Part shown: in pieces, positions 1-6,847 of the stretch
Layout of the letters: each line of letters begins with the position of its first letter
How positions within the stretch are numbered: the stretch's first letter is position 1
Source of the DNA: Anaerolineales bacterium
GTDB taxonomy: Bacteria; Chloroflexota; Anaerolineae; Anaerolineales; UBA4823
Assembly: GCA_026415275.1 (NCBI GenBank)
Contig: JAOAHK010000005.1
Span: 1-17,388, forward strand
Length of the DNA stretch: 17,388 nucleotides
Reading direction: 5' to 3'
Notes under the pieces: model-generated
Database searches by the model: none
Seen by the model: only the letters and a program-made list of their open reading frames with translations
Told to the model about the DNA's origin: nothing
Translations under genes and position numbers: made by a program

Positions 1-251
1 GTCAACAAATTACTGTTGTTGCAGAAGCGAAGACACAACTCAGCCGCCGAGATGTAATCGCCTGGGCGCAACGGATGCGCTCAGCAGGTTTTCGCAAGCG
101 GCTGGAGAAGGCAGGCTATAGAGGGCCCTATTGGGTCTATGCCTATGCAATTCGGGCAGATACAGCAGCGAAGGAAGCGGTGCGGGAAACAGGTATCGGT
201 TTGATGAAGGGGGATGGCGAAGTGATTGCTCCTGCCGCACTGATTGAATAA
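1..251 (+). CDS. C-terminal part of a PD-(D/E)XK nuclease-like protein (5' end outside window)
   Basis: The reading frame is open from base 3 to a TAA at 249-251 and gives 82 residues with no plausible start, so it is the end of a longer gene that begins before the window. The visible part starts with a short hydrophobic strand followed by an E-x-K motif (VVAEAKTQ), then a predicted helix (RRDVIAWAQRM), an aromatic segment (GPYWVYAYAIR) and a helix with a GIG turn. A strand ending in E-x-K is the second half of the catalytic signature of PD-(D/E)XK nuclease-fold proteins. Proteins with a coiled coil and this kind of C-terminal domain occur in thermophilic archaea and Chloroflexota, generally without a known function. 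I infer a nuclease-like fold. Actual cleavage activity is unproven, and the upstream catalytic Asp lies outside the window. Confidence 0.6.
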   Translation, partial: QQITVVAEAKTQLSRRDVIAWAQRMRSAGFRKRLEKAGYRGPYWVYAYAIRADTAAKEAVRETGIGLMKGDGEVIAPAALIE

Positions 252-260
252 ATCACGCAG

Positions 261-301
261 GGGTAGCAAAGGAAACTAATCCAAAACGGATCCCTTTACC
301 C
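261..301. repeat. Imperfect inverted repeat between convergent genes
   Basis: GGGT (261-264), AAAGG (268-272) and ATCC (279-282) can pair with GGAT (288-291), CCTTT (293-297) and ACCC (298-301) around the loop AAAAC. This gives 13 base pairs interrupted by small bulges. It lies between the stop of the nuclease-like gene at 251 and the stop of the E2 gene at 386, where a two-way transcription end would be expected. There is no T-run after it on either strand, so it is not a standard factor-independent terminator. The rest of 252-385 shows nothing else I can name. Confidence 0.3.
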
Positions 302-385
302 TAAAGACGGATACTTCCATCCCCAAATAGGTCAACATCCCCTTGATTTTGCGGAGAAGTTTTTTTGCTTCATTCCCGCTCCGTC

Positions 386-1753
386 TCAAGCCATACTTAA
401 GGCGGGATTTTCCAACCACTCCACCAGTTCGCTGAGAAAGCGAGCAGCTTTGGCGCCATCTAAGACACGATGATCCGCCGAAAGGCTGAGGGTGAACATC
501 GGTGCGGGGATCACTTGCCCGTTCTCGACTAACGGGCGTTCTGTGATGCGACCGACGGCTAAAATGGCAGCCTGAGGAGGATTCAAAATGGCTTGGAAGA
601 CATCCACGCGTAACATCCCTAGATTGGTTAGCGTGAAGACACCCTGTTCGTAATCCTTGAGCAGCAACTTGCCTTGACGGGCGCGTTCGCTCAGTTCGGC
701 GCGCTGGCGGGAAATCTCCACCAGACCAAGCCGATCCGCATCCCGTAAGACCGGCACAAATAGCCCTTGCTCAGTGTCCACTGCAATGCCAAGGTGGACG
801 CGGGTGGGTTTTGCCAGCCCCTGTTCGCTCCATTGCGCCATCACCAGAGGATGACGAGGCAGCAATCGAGCGACAAAGTAGATGAGCAAGTCGGTATAGG
901 TGAGATGCACGCCATAGCGACGTTCAAAGGGCTGTAACAGCGATTGGCGCAAGGCGACGAGATTGCGCGCATCTACTTCGCTTTGTAGGTAAAAGTGCGG
1001 GGCGGTGCTGAAGCTTTGCACCATGCGTTCCGCCATGCGCCGTTGGACAGGGGAAAGCGCTTCGTAAGTGATCTCTTCGTCAAAGGTCATCGAAGGGGCA
1101 ATTACTGAGGGTTGATCCTTTTGGCGTTGATAGACGCTTTCCACATCGTGGCGGGTGATACTCCCACCCGGACCGCTGCTTTTCACCTGACTTAAGTACC
1201 CACCTAGATCTGCTGCAAGACGTTGGGCAACCGGTGAAACACGGGCGGCAAAAGATGGCGCAGGCACAGGGGGAACTCTTTCCGCGGCGGCGCGAACATT
1301 CCATGCCACCACGCGTCCTTGTGGTCCGCTGCCGATCACTCGGGCTAAGTCTACATCCAATTGTTTGGCAAGGCGCCGCGCCGCCGGGCTGGCTTTGGGC
1401 TTTGTAGGAGGAACCGCCTCTGAAGGTAAATTTTTCTTTTGACTTGGTGCAGACGGTGTTTGAGTTTGAGGCACAGCGAAAGAATGTTCTCCGCTGCCTC
1501 CTTGTGGAGTCAAGTATCCTAAAACGGCTCCAACCGGGTAGGTCTCGCCCGGTTGAGCTAGGGCTTGACTCAGGATGCCATCTTCTAAGGCTTCTACCTC
1601 AACTACCGATTTGTCGGTTTCGATTTCGAAGAGCGGTTCTCCGCTCTGCACGGTTTCCCCTTCCTGTTTGAGCCATTTCATGAATACGCCGCTTTCCATA
1701 GTCAAGCCCATGCGCGGCATGACAATTTCACTGCCGGCTTGTGCTGTGCTCAT
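386..1753 (-). CDS. Dihydrolipoamide acyltransferase (E2) of a 2-oxoacid/acetoin dehydrogenase complex
   Basis: This 455-residue protein is the acyltransferase core of a TPP-dependent dehydrogenase complex. It takes the acyl group formed by E1 on its swinging lipoyl arm and passes it to CoA. Domains in order: a lipoyl domain (about 8-82) with the lipoylated Lys48 in ETDKS; a Pro/Gln/Ser linker; a peripheral subunit-binding domain (about 120-155, ASPAARRLAKQL...GSGPQGRV); a second such domain (about 170-207, VSPVAQRLAADL...SSGPGGSI); and the catalytic domain (about 232-455) with the active-site motif DHRVLDG (His428, Asp432). The ATG at 1753 overlaps the E1-beta stop in ATGA and follows a GGAAGGAAGG ribosome site. 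Having two subunit-binding domains is seen in only some E2 proteins. It is the last gene of the six-gene operon. The family is certain; the acyl substrate (acetoin, pyruvate or another oxo acid) is not. Confidence 0.93.
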   Translation of the reverse strand: MSTAQAGSEIVMPRMGLTMESGVFMKWLKQEGETVQSGEPLFEIETDKSVVEVEALEDGILSQALAQPGETYPVGAVLGYLTPQGGSGEHSFAVPQTQTPSAPSQKKNLPSEAVPPTKPKASPAARRLAKQLDVDLARVIGSGPQGRVVAWNVRAAAERVPPVPAPSFAARVSPVAQRLAADLGGYLSQVKSSGPGGSITRHDVESVYQRQKDQPSVIAPSMTFDEEITYEALSPVQRRMAERMVQSFSTAPHFYLQSEVDARNLVALRQSLLQPFERRYGVHLTYTDLLIYFVARLLPRHPLVMAQWSEQGLAKPTRVHLGIAVDTEQGLFVPVLRDADRLGLVEISRQRAELSERARQGKLLLKDYEQGVFTLTNLGMLRVDVFQAILNPPQAAILAVGRITERPLVENGQVIPAPMFTLSLSADHRVLDGAKAARFLSELVEWLENPALSMA

Positions 1754-2748
1754 TGCGGCCGCCTTCCTTCCAGAACACGGTAAACAGCTTGGATAATGCG
1801 CTCTTCATCGGGAATGGTGGCAAATTCCAAGGGGGGCGAGAACGGAATGGGCACATCGAAGGCGGCTACTCGTTCGATGGGGGCATCAAGATAATCGAAG
1901 GCGCCTTTGGCAATCACTGCAGCTAACTCTGCGGTTACCCCAAACCGAGTATAGCCTTCGTCAACGATCACCGCTCCGCCGGTTTTACATTCCGATTGAA
2001 TCAGGGTTTCCTCGTCTAGGGGTGTAAGGGTGCGGGGGTCGATTACTTCCGCAGAGATGCCTTCCTGGGCGAGTTTTTCGGCGGCTGCCAGGGCGGTGTG
2101 CACCATGCGCGAAAGGGCAACAATCGTAACATCTTTCCCCTCGCGCTTGATGTCGGCAACGCCTAAGGGGATCAGGTATTCCTCTTCGGGAACGGGGCCC
2201 TTGATTTTGTGATACATCACTTTATCTTCGAAGAACAAGATCGGGTTCGGGTCACGCAAAGCGGTTTTCAGCAAGCCTTTGGCATCGTAAGGCGTTGAAG
2301 GCACAACCACTTTTAGCCCCGGCACGTGGGCGAACCAAGCATGCCAGGATTGCGAATGCTGCGCCCCAGACGACCGCCCGCCGCCCATGGTGGCGCGGAT
2401 GGTGATCGGCACCGCAACCTGACCGCCGGTCATATAGCGCATTTTCGCCGCTTGATTGACGATTTGATCCATGGCGAGGGTAATAAAGTCACCGAACATG
2501 ATCTCCGGCACGGGGTGCATGCCGGTCATGGCAATCCCAACCGCCATCCCGACATAGCCTTCTTCGCTGAGGGGCGTGTCAATGACCCGATCGGAGCCGT
2601 ATTTCTGATAGAGTCCTTCGGTGGTGCGGAAGACCCCTCCCCAGGCACCGATGTCTTCTCCAAAGAGTACAATCCGCTCATCGCGGGCGAGTTCTTCATC
2701 CAAGGCTTCGCGGATGGCTTGGGCAAAGGTGAGTTCACGCGTAGACAT
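1750..2748 (-). CDS. E1-beta subunit, TPP-dependent 2-oxoacid/acetoin dehydrogenase
   Basis: This 332-residue protein has the usual length for the beta chain of a heterotetrameric alpha2beta2 E1. It helps bind thiamine diphosphate and carries out decarboxylation or acyloin cleavage together with E1-alpha. Typical stretches are visible: LTFAQAIREALDEEL at the N-terminus, the FGEDIGAWGG motif, IDTPLSEEGYVGMAVG (the Glu that activates the thiamine ring), MRYMTGGQ, and SGAQHSQSWHAWFAHVPGLK with the His residues that line the active site. The C-terminal transketolase-like domain follows with DEGYTRFG. The ATG at 2748 lies 14 bases inside the end of E1-alpha, with an AGAGG ribosome site, and the stop overlaps the E2 start (ATGA). 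It resembles AcoB and PdhB equally well by eye, so I give no gene symbol. Confidence 0.93.
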   Translation of the reverse strand: MSTRELTFAQAIREALDEELARDERIVLFGEDIGAWGGVFRTTEGLYQKYGSDRVIDTPLSEEGYVGMAVGIAMTGMHPVPEIMFGDFITLAMDQIVNQAAKMRYMTGGQVAVPITIRATMGGGRSSGAQHSQSWHAWFAHVPGLKVVVPSTPYDAKGLLKTALRDPNPILFFEDKVMYHKIKGPVPEEEYLIPLGVADIKREGKDVTIVALSRMVHTALAAAEKLAQEGISAEVIDPRTLTPLDEETLIQSECKTGGAVIVDEGYTRFGVTAELAAVIAKGAFDYLDAPIERVAAFDVPIPFSPPLEFATIPDEERIIQAVYRVLEGRRPQ

Positions 2749-3715
2749 GTTCGTTTACCTCTTCTACGGGCGGGAATGGGTCTTGGCGAGCTTGCTGCAC
2801 GGCGTTTTGGATGCATTGTTCAATCTCTGTACGGGTTGCTTCGATATCTTGAGGGGAGAGGACGCCGCTTTCGACCAACAACTGTTCGCAACGTTGGATA
2901 GAGTCTTTTTTGCGCCATTCTTCCATCTCTTCTTTGGTGCGATAGGCGGTGCCAGGGTCGCCGACGTGGTGTCCACCATAGCGGATGGTGTGACAGATCA
3001 ACGTAGCAGGACCTTCGCCGCGGCGGGCGGCCTCGACCAACTCATGCGCAGCTTGATAGACAGCGACTACATCGTTGCCATCTACTTCCACGCCGGGCAT
3101 ACCCATCGCCCGCGCCCGCGCCGCTAAGCCCTCGCCAGAGGTCAATTTCTGCCAGTGGGTAAATTCGGTGTATTGGTTGTTTTCGCAGACATAGATCAGG
3201 GGTAGTTTCCATAGGACAGCCATGTTGGCTGTCTCGTACCACAAACCTTGATTGATGGCACCATCGCCAAAGAAAGCCACGCTCACCCGCCCTTTGCCTT
3301 CCCTTTTGGCGGTAAAGGCGCTGCCCGCTGCAATCCCCAATCCACCACCGACAATGCCGTTGGCGCCTAAAATTCCCAACGAGACATCGGCAATGTGCAT
3401 TTCACCACCCTTGCCGCGGCAATAGCCGGTCACTTTGCCCATCACTTCCGCCATCATCGGTTCCACCTGCCCCCCTTTGGCGATGATATGCCCATGTCCG
3501 CGGTGCGTGCTGGTGATGGTATCGTCGGAGCGCAAAGCCATGCAGACGCCCACCGGGGTTGCTTCTTGTCCGTCAGAAAGATGTGCCAATCCTGGCATCC
3601 AGCCCTTGCGATAGACATCAAAAATAGCCTCTTCGAAGAAGCGGATGGTCAGCATCCGCCGATACATTTCGATTAAAAGGGTAGGTTCTACAGGAAGAGA
3701 AGTGTGATTACTCAT
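2735..3715 (-). CDS. E1-alpha subunit, TPP-dependent 2-oxoacid/acetoin dehydrogenase
   Basis: This 326-residue alpha chain of E1 has the thiamine-diphosphate/Mg motif GDGAINQG (about 150-157) ending in CENNQY (about 177-182). HLSDGQEA (45-52), the THRGHGHIIAKG loop, and GKGGEMHIADVSLGILGANGIVGG (about 101-123) are also present. The GGHHVGDPGTAYR segment corresponds to the phosphorylation-loop region of the family. The MHIAD...GANGIVGGG stretch and ENNQYTEFT resemble acetoin-dehydrogenase AcoA-type chains, but the same signatures occur in uncharacterised pyruvate-dehydrogenase-like proteins. The ATG at 3715 is preferred because it follows a GGAG site seven bases upstream and begins where family members begin. 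The frame stays open up to 3823, but that would add 36 unrelated residues. It overlaps the upstream TIM-barrel gene by 8 bases and E1-beta by 14. Confidence 0.92.
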   Translation of the reverse strand: MSNHTSLPVEPTLLIEMYRRMLTIRFFEEAIFDVYRKGWMPGLAHLSDGQEATPVGVCMALRSDDTITSTHRGHGHIIAKGGQVEPMMAEVMGKVTGYCRGKGGEMHIADVSLGILGANGIVGGGLGIAAGSAFTAKREGKGRVSVAFFGDGAINQGLWYETANMAVLWKLPLIYVCENNQYTEFTHWQKLTSGEGLAARARAMGMPGVEVDGNDVVAVYQAAHELVEAARRGEGPATLICHTIRYGGHHVGDPGTAYRTKEEMEEWRKKDSIQRCEQLLVESGVLSPQDIEATRTEIEQCIQNAVQQARQDPFPPVEEVNEHVYA

Positions 3716-4547
3716 GAATTTTCTCCAGTAAAATTTGTTTCCATGTTTCACGGATAAATTGAACGGCTTTACGGACACCCGCCTCGCCTTGAAAGGATGC
3801 CTCTTCGATACAAATCCAACCATCCCAGCCAGCGCTTTGGAGGCAGCGAAAGATTGCTGGGTAATCGACTTTGCCTGTGCCGATCAAGACGTGTTCTAAT
3901 GTGCCAATTTGAGCCGTGTCTGAGGCGTGGATGCTGCCTAAGCGAGGGAGGACGGTCTCTAACAACACCAGCGGTTGTGGGCTAAAGGACGTGGCGTTGC
4001 CGGTGTCGAAATTGACCTGAATGCGCTGGTCGAGGTGAGTCAAGATGTGCAAAAAGATTTCGGGTGGCTGAGAGAAGTCGGTGTATTGCCAGACGCCGGG
4101 TTTGGCGTGATTTTCATAGACCAGTTGCACGCCTAGATGCGCCGTTCGATCAACTAGGGCATTTAATCCTTCGATTGCCCAGTGGCAACCGTCCTCCAGA
4201 GGGGTTTCGGGGTGCGCCTGCCCGGCGGTCACGCGTAAGAAGCGCGCTCCAACCTCGGCCGCGAGTTGGACAGAGTGAATGGCAGCCTCAAGTTCCGATT
4301 GTCGTTGCTTGGCGTCAGGATGGGTGAAGTCAGGGTAGCTGGTCATCATGGTAACCCGCATCCCTTCCTGTTCAACCATCTGGCGGAGCTGGCGGGCTTG
4401 TTTGAGACTGCGATCAGGGATAAAGAGAATACTGATATCAATAGCGTCTAGACCGACCTCTTTTCCCAAAACTGCCCAGTCGGCAATGGACATCCGCCCT
4501 TCAATGATCTCGCTGAAAAAAGAAACCGGCAAACAACTCAATTGCAT
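3708..4547 (-). CDS. Sugar phosphate isomerase/epimerase-family TIM-barrel protein (downstream copy)
   Basis: This 279-residue protein belongs to the xylose-isomerase-like TIM barrel superfamily (AP endonuclease family 2 fold), a cytosolic metal-dependent group that isomerises, epimerises, dehydrates or cleaves keto-sugars and polyols. Candidate metal ligands sit in the expected strand ends: Glu145 (VYENH), Asp181 (NFDTGN), His207 (IHASDT) and Glu248 (CIEEAS). The order and spacing match a working metal site. The N-terminus (MQLSCLPVSFF) and LRVTAGQ are also typical. The ATG at 4547 overlaps the upstream TIM-barrel gene by 10 bases, and the stop lies inside the E1-alpha start region. It is distinct in sequence from its neighbour, which suggests a different step and not a recent duplication. 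Substrate unknown; inositol-type IolE/IolH proteins and hydroxypyruvate isomerases share the fold. Confidence 0.88.
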   Translation of the reverse strand: MQLSCLPVSFFSEIIEGRMSIADWAVLGKEVGLDAIDISILFIPDRSLKQARQLRQMVEQEGMRVTMMTSYPDFTHPDAKQRQSELEAAIHSVQLAAEVGARFLRVTAGQAHPETPLEDGCHWAIEGLNALVDRTAHLGVQLVYENHAKPGVWQYTDFSQPPEIFLHILTHLDQRIQVNFDTGNATSFSPQPLVLLETVLPRLGSIHASDTAQIGTLEHVLIGTGKVDYPAIFRCLQSAGWDGWICIEEASFQGEAGVRKAVQFIRETWKQILLEKIHE

Positions 4548-5374
4548 GACACTTCTCTCAGGAGAGGACGGATGTATTCGATCGTCAGGCGGGCAGCCTG
4601 GTCAGGATCGGGAAGCGGTAACAGTTCCGCTGAAAGCCAACCTTGATAGCCATCTTCGCAGAGAGTTGTCAGGATGGATTTGAAGTCGATCAATCCCTGA
4701 CCTGGGGGGCGACGATTGTTGTCGCCGAGGTGAGCGTAAAATAGACGTCCTGCTGCAAGGGCTTGGCGGTAGGGTCGAGTATAGGATGACTCTTCGATAT
4801 TGACATGAAAGGTATCGATCAAAAGTCCGAGAGCTTCATGCCCGACCTGTTCGATAAAAGACAGAGTTTCGGAGACAGTATGAAGCAGATCGCCCTCAAA
4901 GCGGTTGAGCGGTTCGATGGCTAGGCGTACCCCTTTGGGTGCGGCAACGTCGCAGGCGGAACGCAAAATTTCGCCTAACTTTTGCAGCGAACTCGCCTTA
5001 TCACCCACCGTTCGCCCGCGGAAGGTACCAATGGTTACAACCTTCGCTTCGAGAGAGTGGGCAAAATCGATTAATGCTAGCAAACGTTGATAAGCCAAAG
5101 TAGCAATTTCGGGGTCGGGGTTCAACAGAGTTAGACCGGCGGCAAAGCCCATCCCCCCGCTGGCGACAGCGGAGATCTGCAACCCTAGCGAGCGGATTTG
5201 AGTCATAATCGCTTCTCGATCAAGCTCTGCCGGGTTGGTGCTGATAATCTCAACCCCGTCGTAACCCAATTTGGCGGCTTTTTGCAGTTTCTCTTCAAAA
5301 GTCCCCTGTAATAACGCCACCGGAACTGTTTTGGGCACTTCGGGGGTTTGAATGGCAAGCGCTAATCGGATCAT
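4538..5374 (-). CDS. Sugar phosphate isomerase/epimerase-family TIM-barrel protein (upstream copy)
   Basis: This 278-residue metal-dependent TIM barrel of the xylose-isomerase-like superfamily is closest by motif to ketose 3-epimerases and 5-keto-gluconate epimerase-type proteins. Landmarks are GYDGVEI near the N-terminus, IEPLNRFE with Glu154, LLIDTFHVN with Asp187 and His190, AHLGDNNRRPPGQG with His215, and LSAELLPLP with Glu250. Together these make a complete Glu/Asp/His/Glu metal set. The HLGDNNR-x2-PGQG-x-IDF segment is a strong family signature. The ATG at 5374 overlaps the aminotransferase stop in ATGA and has a GAAGGA ribosome site about seven bases upstream; the end overlaps the next gene by 10 bases. 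The enzyme presumably epimerises or isomerises a keto-sugar made or used in the same route. The exact substrate cannot be read from the sequence. Confidence 0.88.
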   Translation of the reverse strand: MIRLALAIQTPEVPKTVPVALLQGTFEEKLQKAAKLGYDGVEIISTNPAELDREAIMTQIRSLGLQISAVASGGMGFAAGLTLLNPDPEIATLAYQRLLALIDFAHSLEAKVVTIGTFRGRTVGDKASSLQKLGEILRSACDVAAPKGVRLAIEPLNRFEGDLLHTVSETLSFIEQVGHEALGLLIDTFHVNIEESSYTRPYRQALAAGRLFYAHLGDNNRRPPGQGLIDFKSILTTLCEDGYQGWLSAELLPLPDPDQAARLTIEYIRPLLREVSCN

Positions 5375-6723
5375 CGCAATTCCTTCTCTAATTCGCCAAG
5401 CGAATCATCGAGGATATTCAGCACTTCGTCCATTTGCTCGGCGGTGATGATCAGTGGCGGGGCAAGCAGCATCATATCTCCAGCTATGCCGTTCACCGTC
5501 CCGGTGCAGGGGTAGGTGACCAAACCGCGTTTCAGCGCCGCCTGTTCGAAGCGCAAGCTAACCCGTGCTTGGGGCGGGAAGGGTTCTTTGCTCTCGCGGT
5601 CTTTGACGAACTCAAAGCCGAACATCAAGCCCTTGCCACGCACATCGCCGACGATAGGGTGGCTTTCCATCAAGGTCTTTAGCCCATTCAGGGCTTGTTC
5701 GCCGCGCTGACGGGCGTTCTCGGTAAGGTTGTGGTCAAGGATATAACGGATGACGGCAATGGCTCCGGCACAAGAAACGGCGTTGGCGTTCAAGGTGTGC
5801 CCGGCTTTGAAGGGGGAGCGATTCTTTTCCAGCACTGCCCAAATATCATCGCGTGCTACCACGGCTGCCAGCGTGGTGTAACCGCCGGTCATCCCTTTGG
5901 CGGTGGTCAAGATGTCTGGGCTGGTGTTCCAATGGTCGATGCCCCAGAAAGCTCCGGTGCGCCCCCAGCCAGTCATCACTTCATCGATGATCAATAAGAC
6001 TTCATAGCGATCACAGATTTCGCGAATCTTCTCAAAATACCCCGGCGGAGCCGGAACGCAACCCAGCGCCGCGCCAACCACGGGTTCGGCGATAAAGGCA
6101 GCCACATTTTCGGGTCCGAGTTGGCAAATCAAAGACTCTAAAGCCCGCGCGCAGAGCAAATTGCATTCGGGGTAGGTTTGTTCATAAAAACAACGGTAAC
6201 AGAAAGCCGGCGCAATGTGGGGGGAATCGGCAAACATGGGTTGGAAGATGCGCCGCCGGGCGGTGATGCCGGAGATGCTGGCAATGTAAATGTTGTTGCC
6301 GTGAAAGCCCTGCCAGCGCCCGATTACGAGATACTTGGAGGGCTTGCCGCTCTCAACCCAGTATTGGCGGGCGAGGCGGATAGCATCATCGTTGGCGTCG
6401 GTGCCGGTGCAAGTGACCCAAACGCGGCTGTTGTCCCGCAAATTGCCCGGCGCTAATTCGACCACCAAGTCGCTCAAATCGAGAAATTGTTGATTACTAA
6501 AGGCATGGGCAGGGTAGAATGAAAATTTTTGCGCTTGCTCGAACATTGTCCGATCGATCTCACGTACGCCATGCCCGATCGCTGTAACAACCGAAGAACC
6601 CCCGGAGCCATCGATATAACGATTACCATTTTCGTCATAGAGGTAGATGCCTTCGGTATGGGTAATGACAGGAAAGGGTCGTTCCCAATCCCGATGGACG
6701 GCATGAACATTGGGTTTGGTCAT
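5371..6723 (-). CDS. Class III PLP-dependent aminotransferase
   Basis: This 450-residue fold-type I aminotransferase of class III (omega-amino acid, GABA and diaminopelargonate type) transfers an amino group to or from an oxo acid or aldehyde using pyridoxal phosphate. Numbering from ATG 6723, the PLP-pairing Asp is in LLIIDEVMTGWGRTG (Asp247) and the Schiff-base Lys in TTAKGMTGGY (Lys276). AFIAEPVVGA and the C-terminal VRGKGLMFGFEF are standard. The usual GSEA-x-E stretch reads GTDANDD (from Gly107), with both acidic positions as Asp. Four Cys (175, 178, 187, 191) form C-x2-C-x8-C-x3-C, a feature of one subgroup often annotated only as 'aspartate aminotransferase family'. ATG 6723 is chosen over the in-frame TTG at 6729 because AAAGGAG ends six bases before the ATG and directly abuts the TTG. 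It is the first gene of the operon. Confidence 0.9.
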   Translation of the reverse strand: MTKPNVHAVHRDWERPFPVITHTEGIYLYDENGNRYIDGSGGSSVVTAIGHGVREIDRTMFEQAQKFSFYPAHAFSNQQFLDLSDLVVELAPGNLRDNSRVWVTCTGTDANDDAIRLARQYWVESGKPSKYLVIGRWQGFHGNNIYIASISGITARRRIFQPMFADSPHIAPAFCYRCFYEQTYPECNLLCARALESLICQLGPENVAAFIAEPVVGAALGCVPAPPGYFEKIREICDRYEVLLIIDEVMTGWGRTGAFWGIDHWNTSPDILTTAKGMTGGYTTLAAVVARDDIWAVLEKNRSPFKAGHTLNANAVSCAGAIAVIRYILDHNLTENARQRGEQALNGLKTLMESHPIVGDVRGKGLMFGFEFVKDRESKEPFPPQARVSLRFEQAALKRGLVTYPCTGTVNGIAGDMMLLAPPLIITAEQMDEVLNILDDSLGELEKELR

Positions 6724-6729
6724 GGTCAA

Positions 6730-6736
6730 CTCCTTT
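6730..6736 (-). promoter_or_regulatory. Ribosome binding site that decides the aminotransferase start
   Basis: Read on the minus strand, AAAGGAG is followed by TTGACC and then ATG at 6723. The six-base spacing is ideal for the ATG and impossible for the TTG, which touches the site. Confidence 0.75.
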
Positions 6737-6779
6737 ACTAGGAAAGCCAGAAGCCGATATGAGAACGTTTACACATCTC

Positions 6780-6808
6780 ACTATAACACAGAAAAAAGCC
6801 TGCGTCAA
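6780..6808 (-). promoter_or_regulatory. Sigma70-type promoter of the aminotransferase-to-E2 operon
   Basis: On the minus strand there is TTGACG (6808-6803), a 17-base spacer and TATAGT (6785-6780), each one mismatch from the TTGACA/TATAAT consensus. A start near 6773 would leave a leader of about 50 bases before the ATG at 6723. That is too short for a riboswitch. It is the only convincing promoter found for the six-gene operon. Confidence 0.7.
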
Positions 6809-6832
6809 TAGGGTAAGATGTGATTTTTAGAG

Positions 6833-6838
6833 TAAAAT
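6833..6838 (+). promoter_or_regulatory. Possible -10 box of the radical SAM gene
   Basis: TAAAAT lies ten bases before the ATG at 6848. No good -35 box is placed for it, and the gene has only a weak AGAG ribosome site. If used, the mRNA would be almost leaderless. Weak call. Confidence 0.25.
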
Positions 6839-6847
6839 ATCAAGAGT

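Noticed and set aside
350..383. Possible terminator: CGGAGAAG, a T7 run, then CTTC and CTCCG
   Set aside because: The T-run sits in the loop and not after the stem, and the pairing has a large asymmetric bulge, so it does not fit a factor-independent terminator on either strand.
2326..3127. Long plus-strand open frames (191 and 168 codons) opposite E1-beta and E1-alpha
   Set aside because: They lie wholly antisense to strongly conserved E1 genes, show no recognisable family and arise from GC-rich codon structure on the other strand.
3716..3823. N-terminal extension of E1-alpha to a start at 3823
   Set aside because: The added 36 residues do not resemble E1-alpha and would overlap the TIM-barrel gene by over 100 bases; ATG 3715 has a good GGAG site.
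6723..6847. Riboswitch or long regulatory leader between the divergent genes
   Set aside because: After placing the operon promoter, the leader is only about 50 bases and no structured conserved element is visible.
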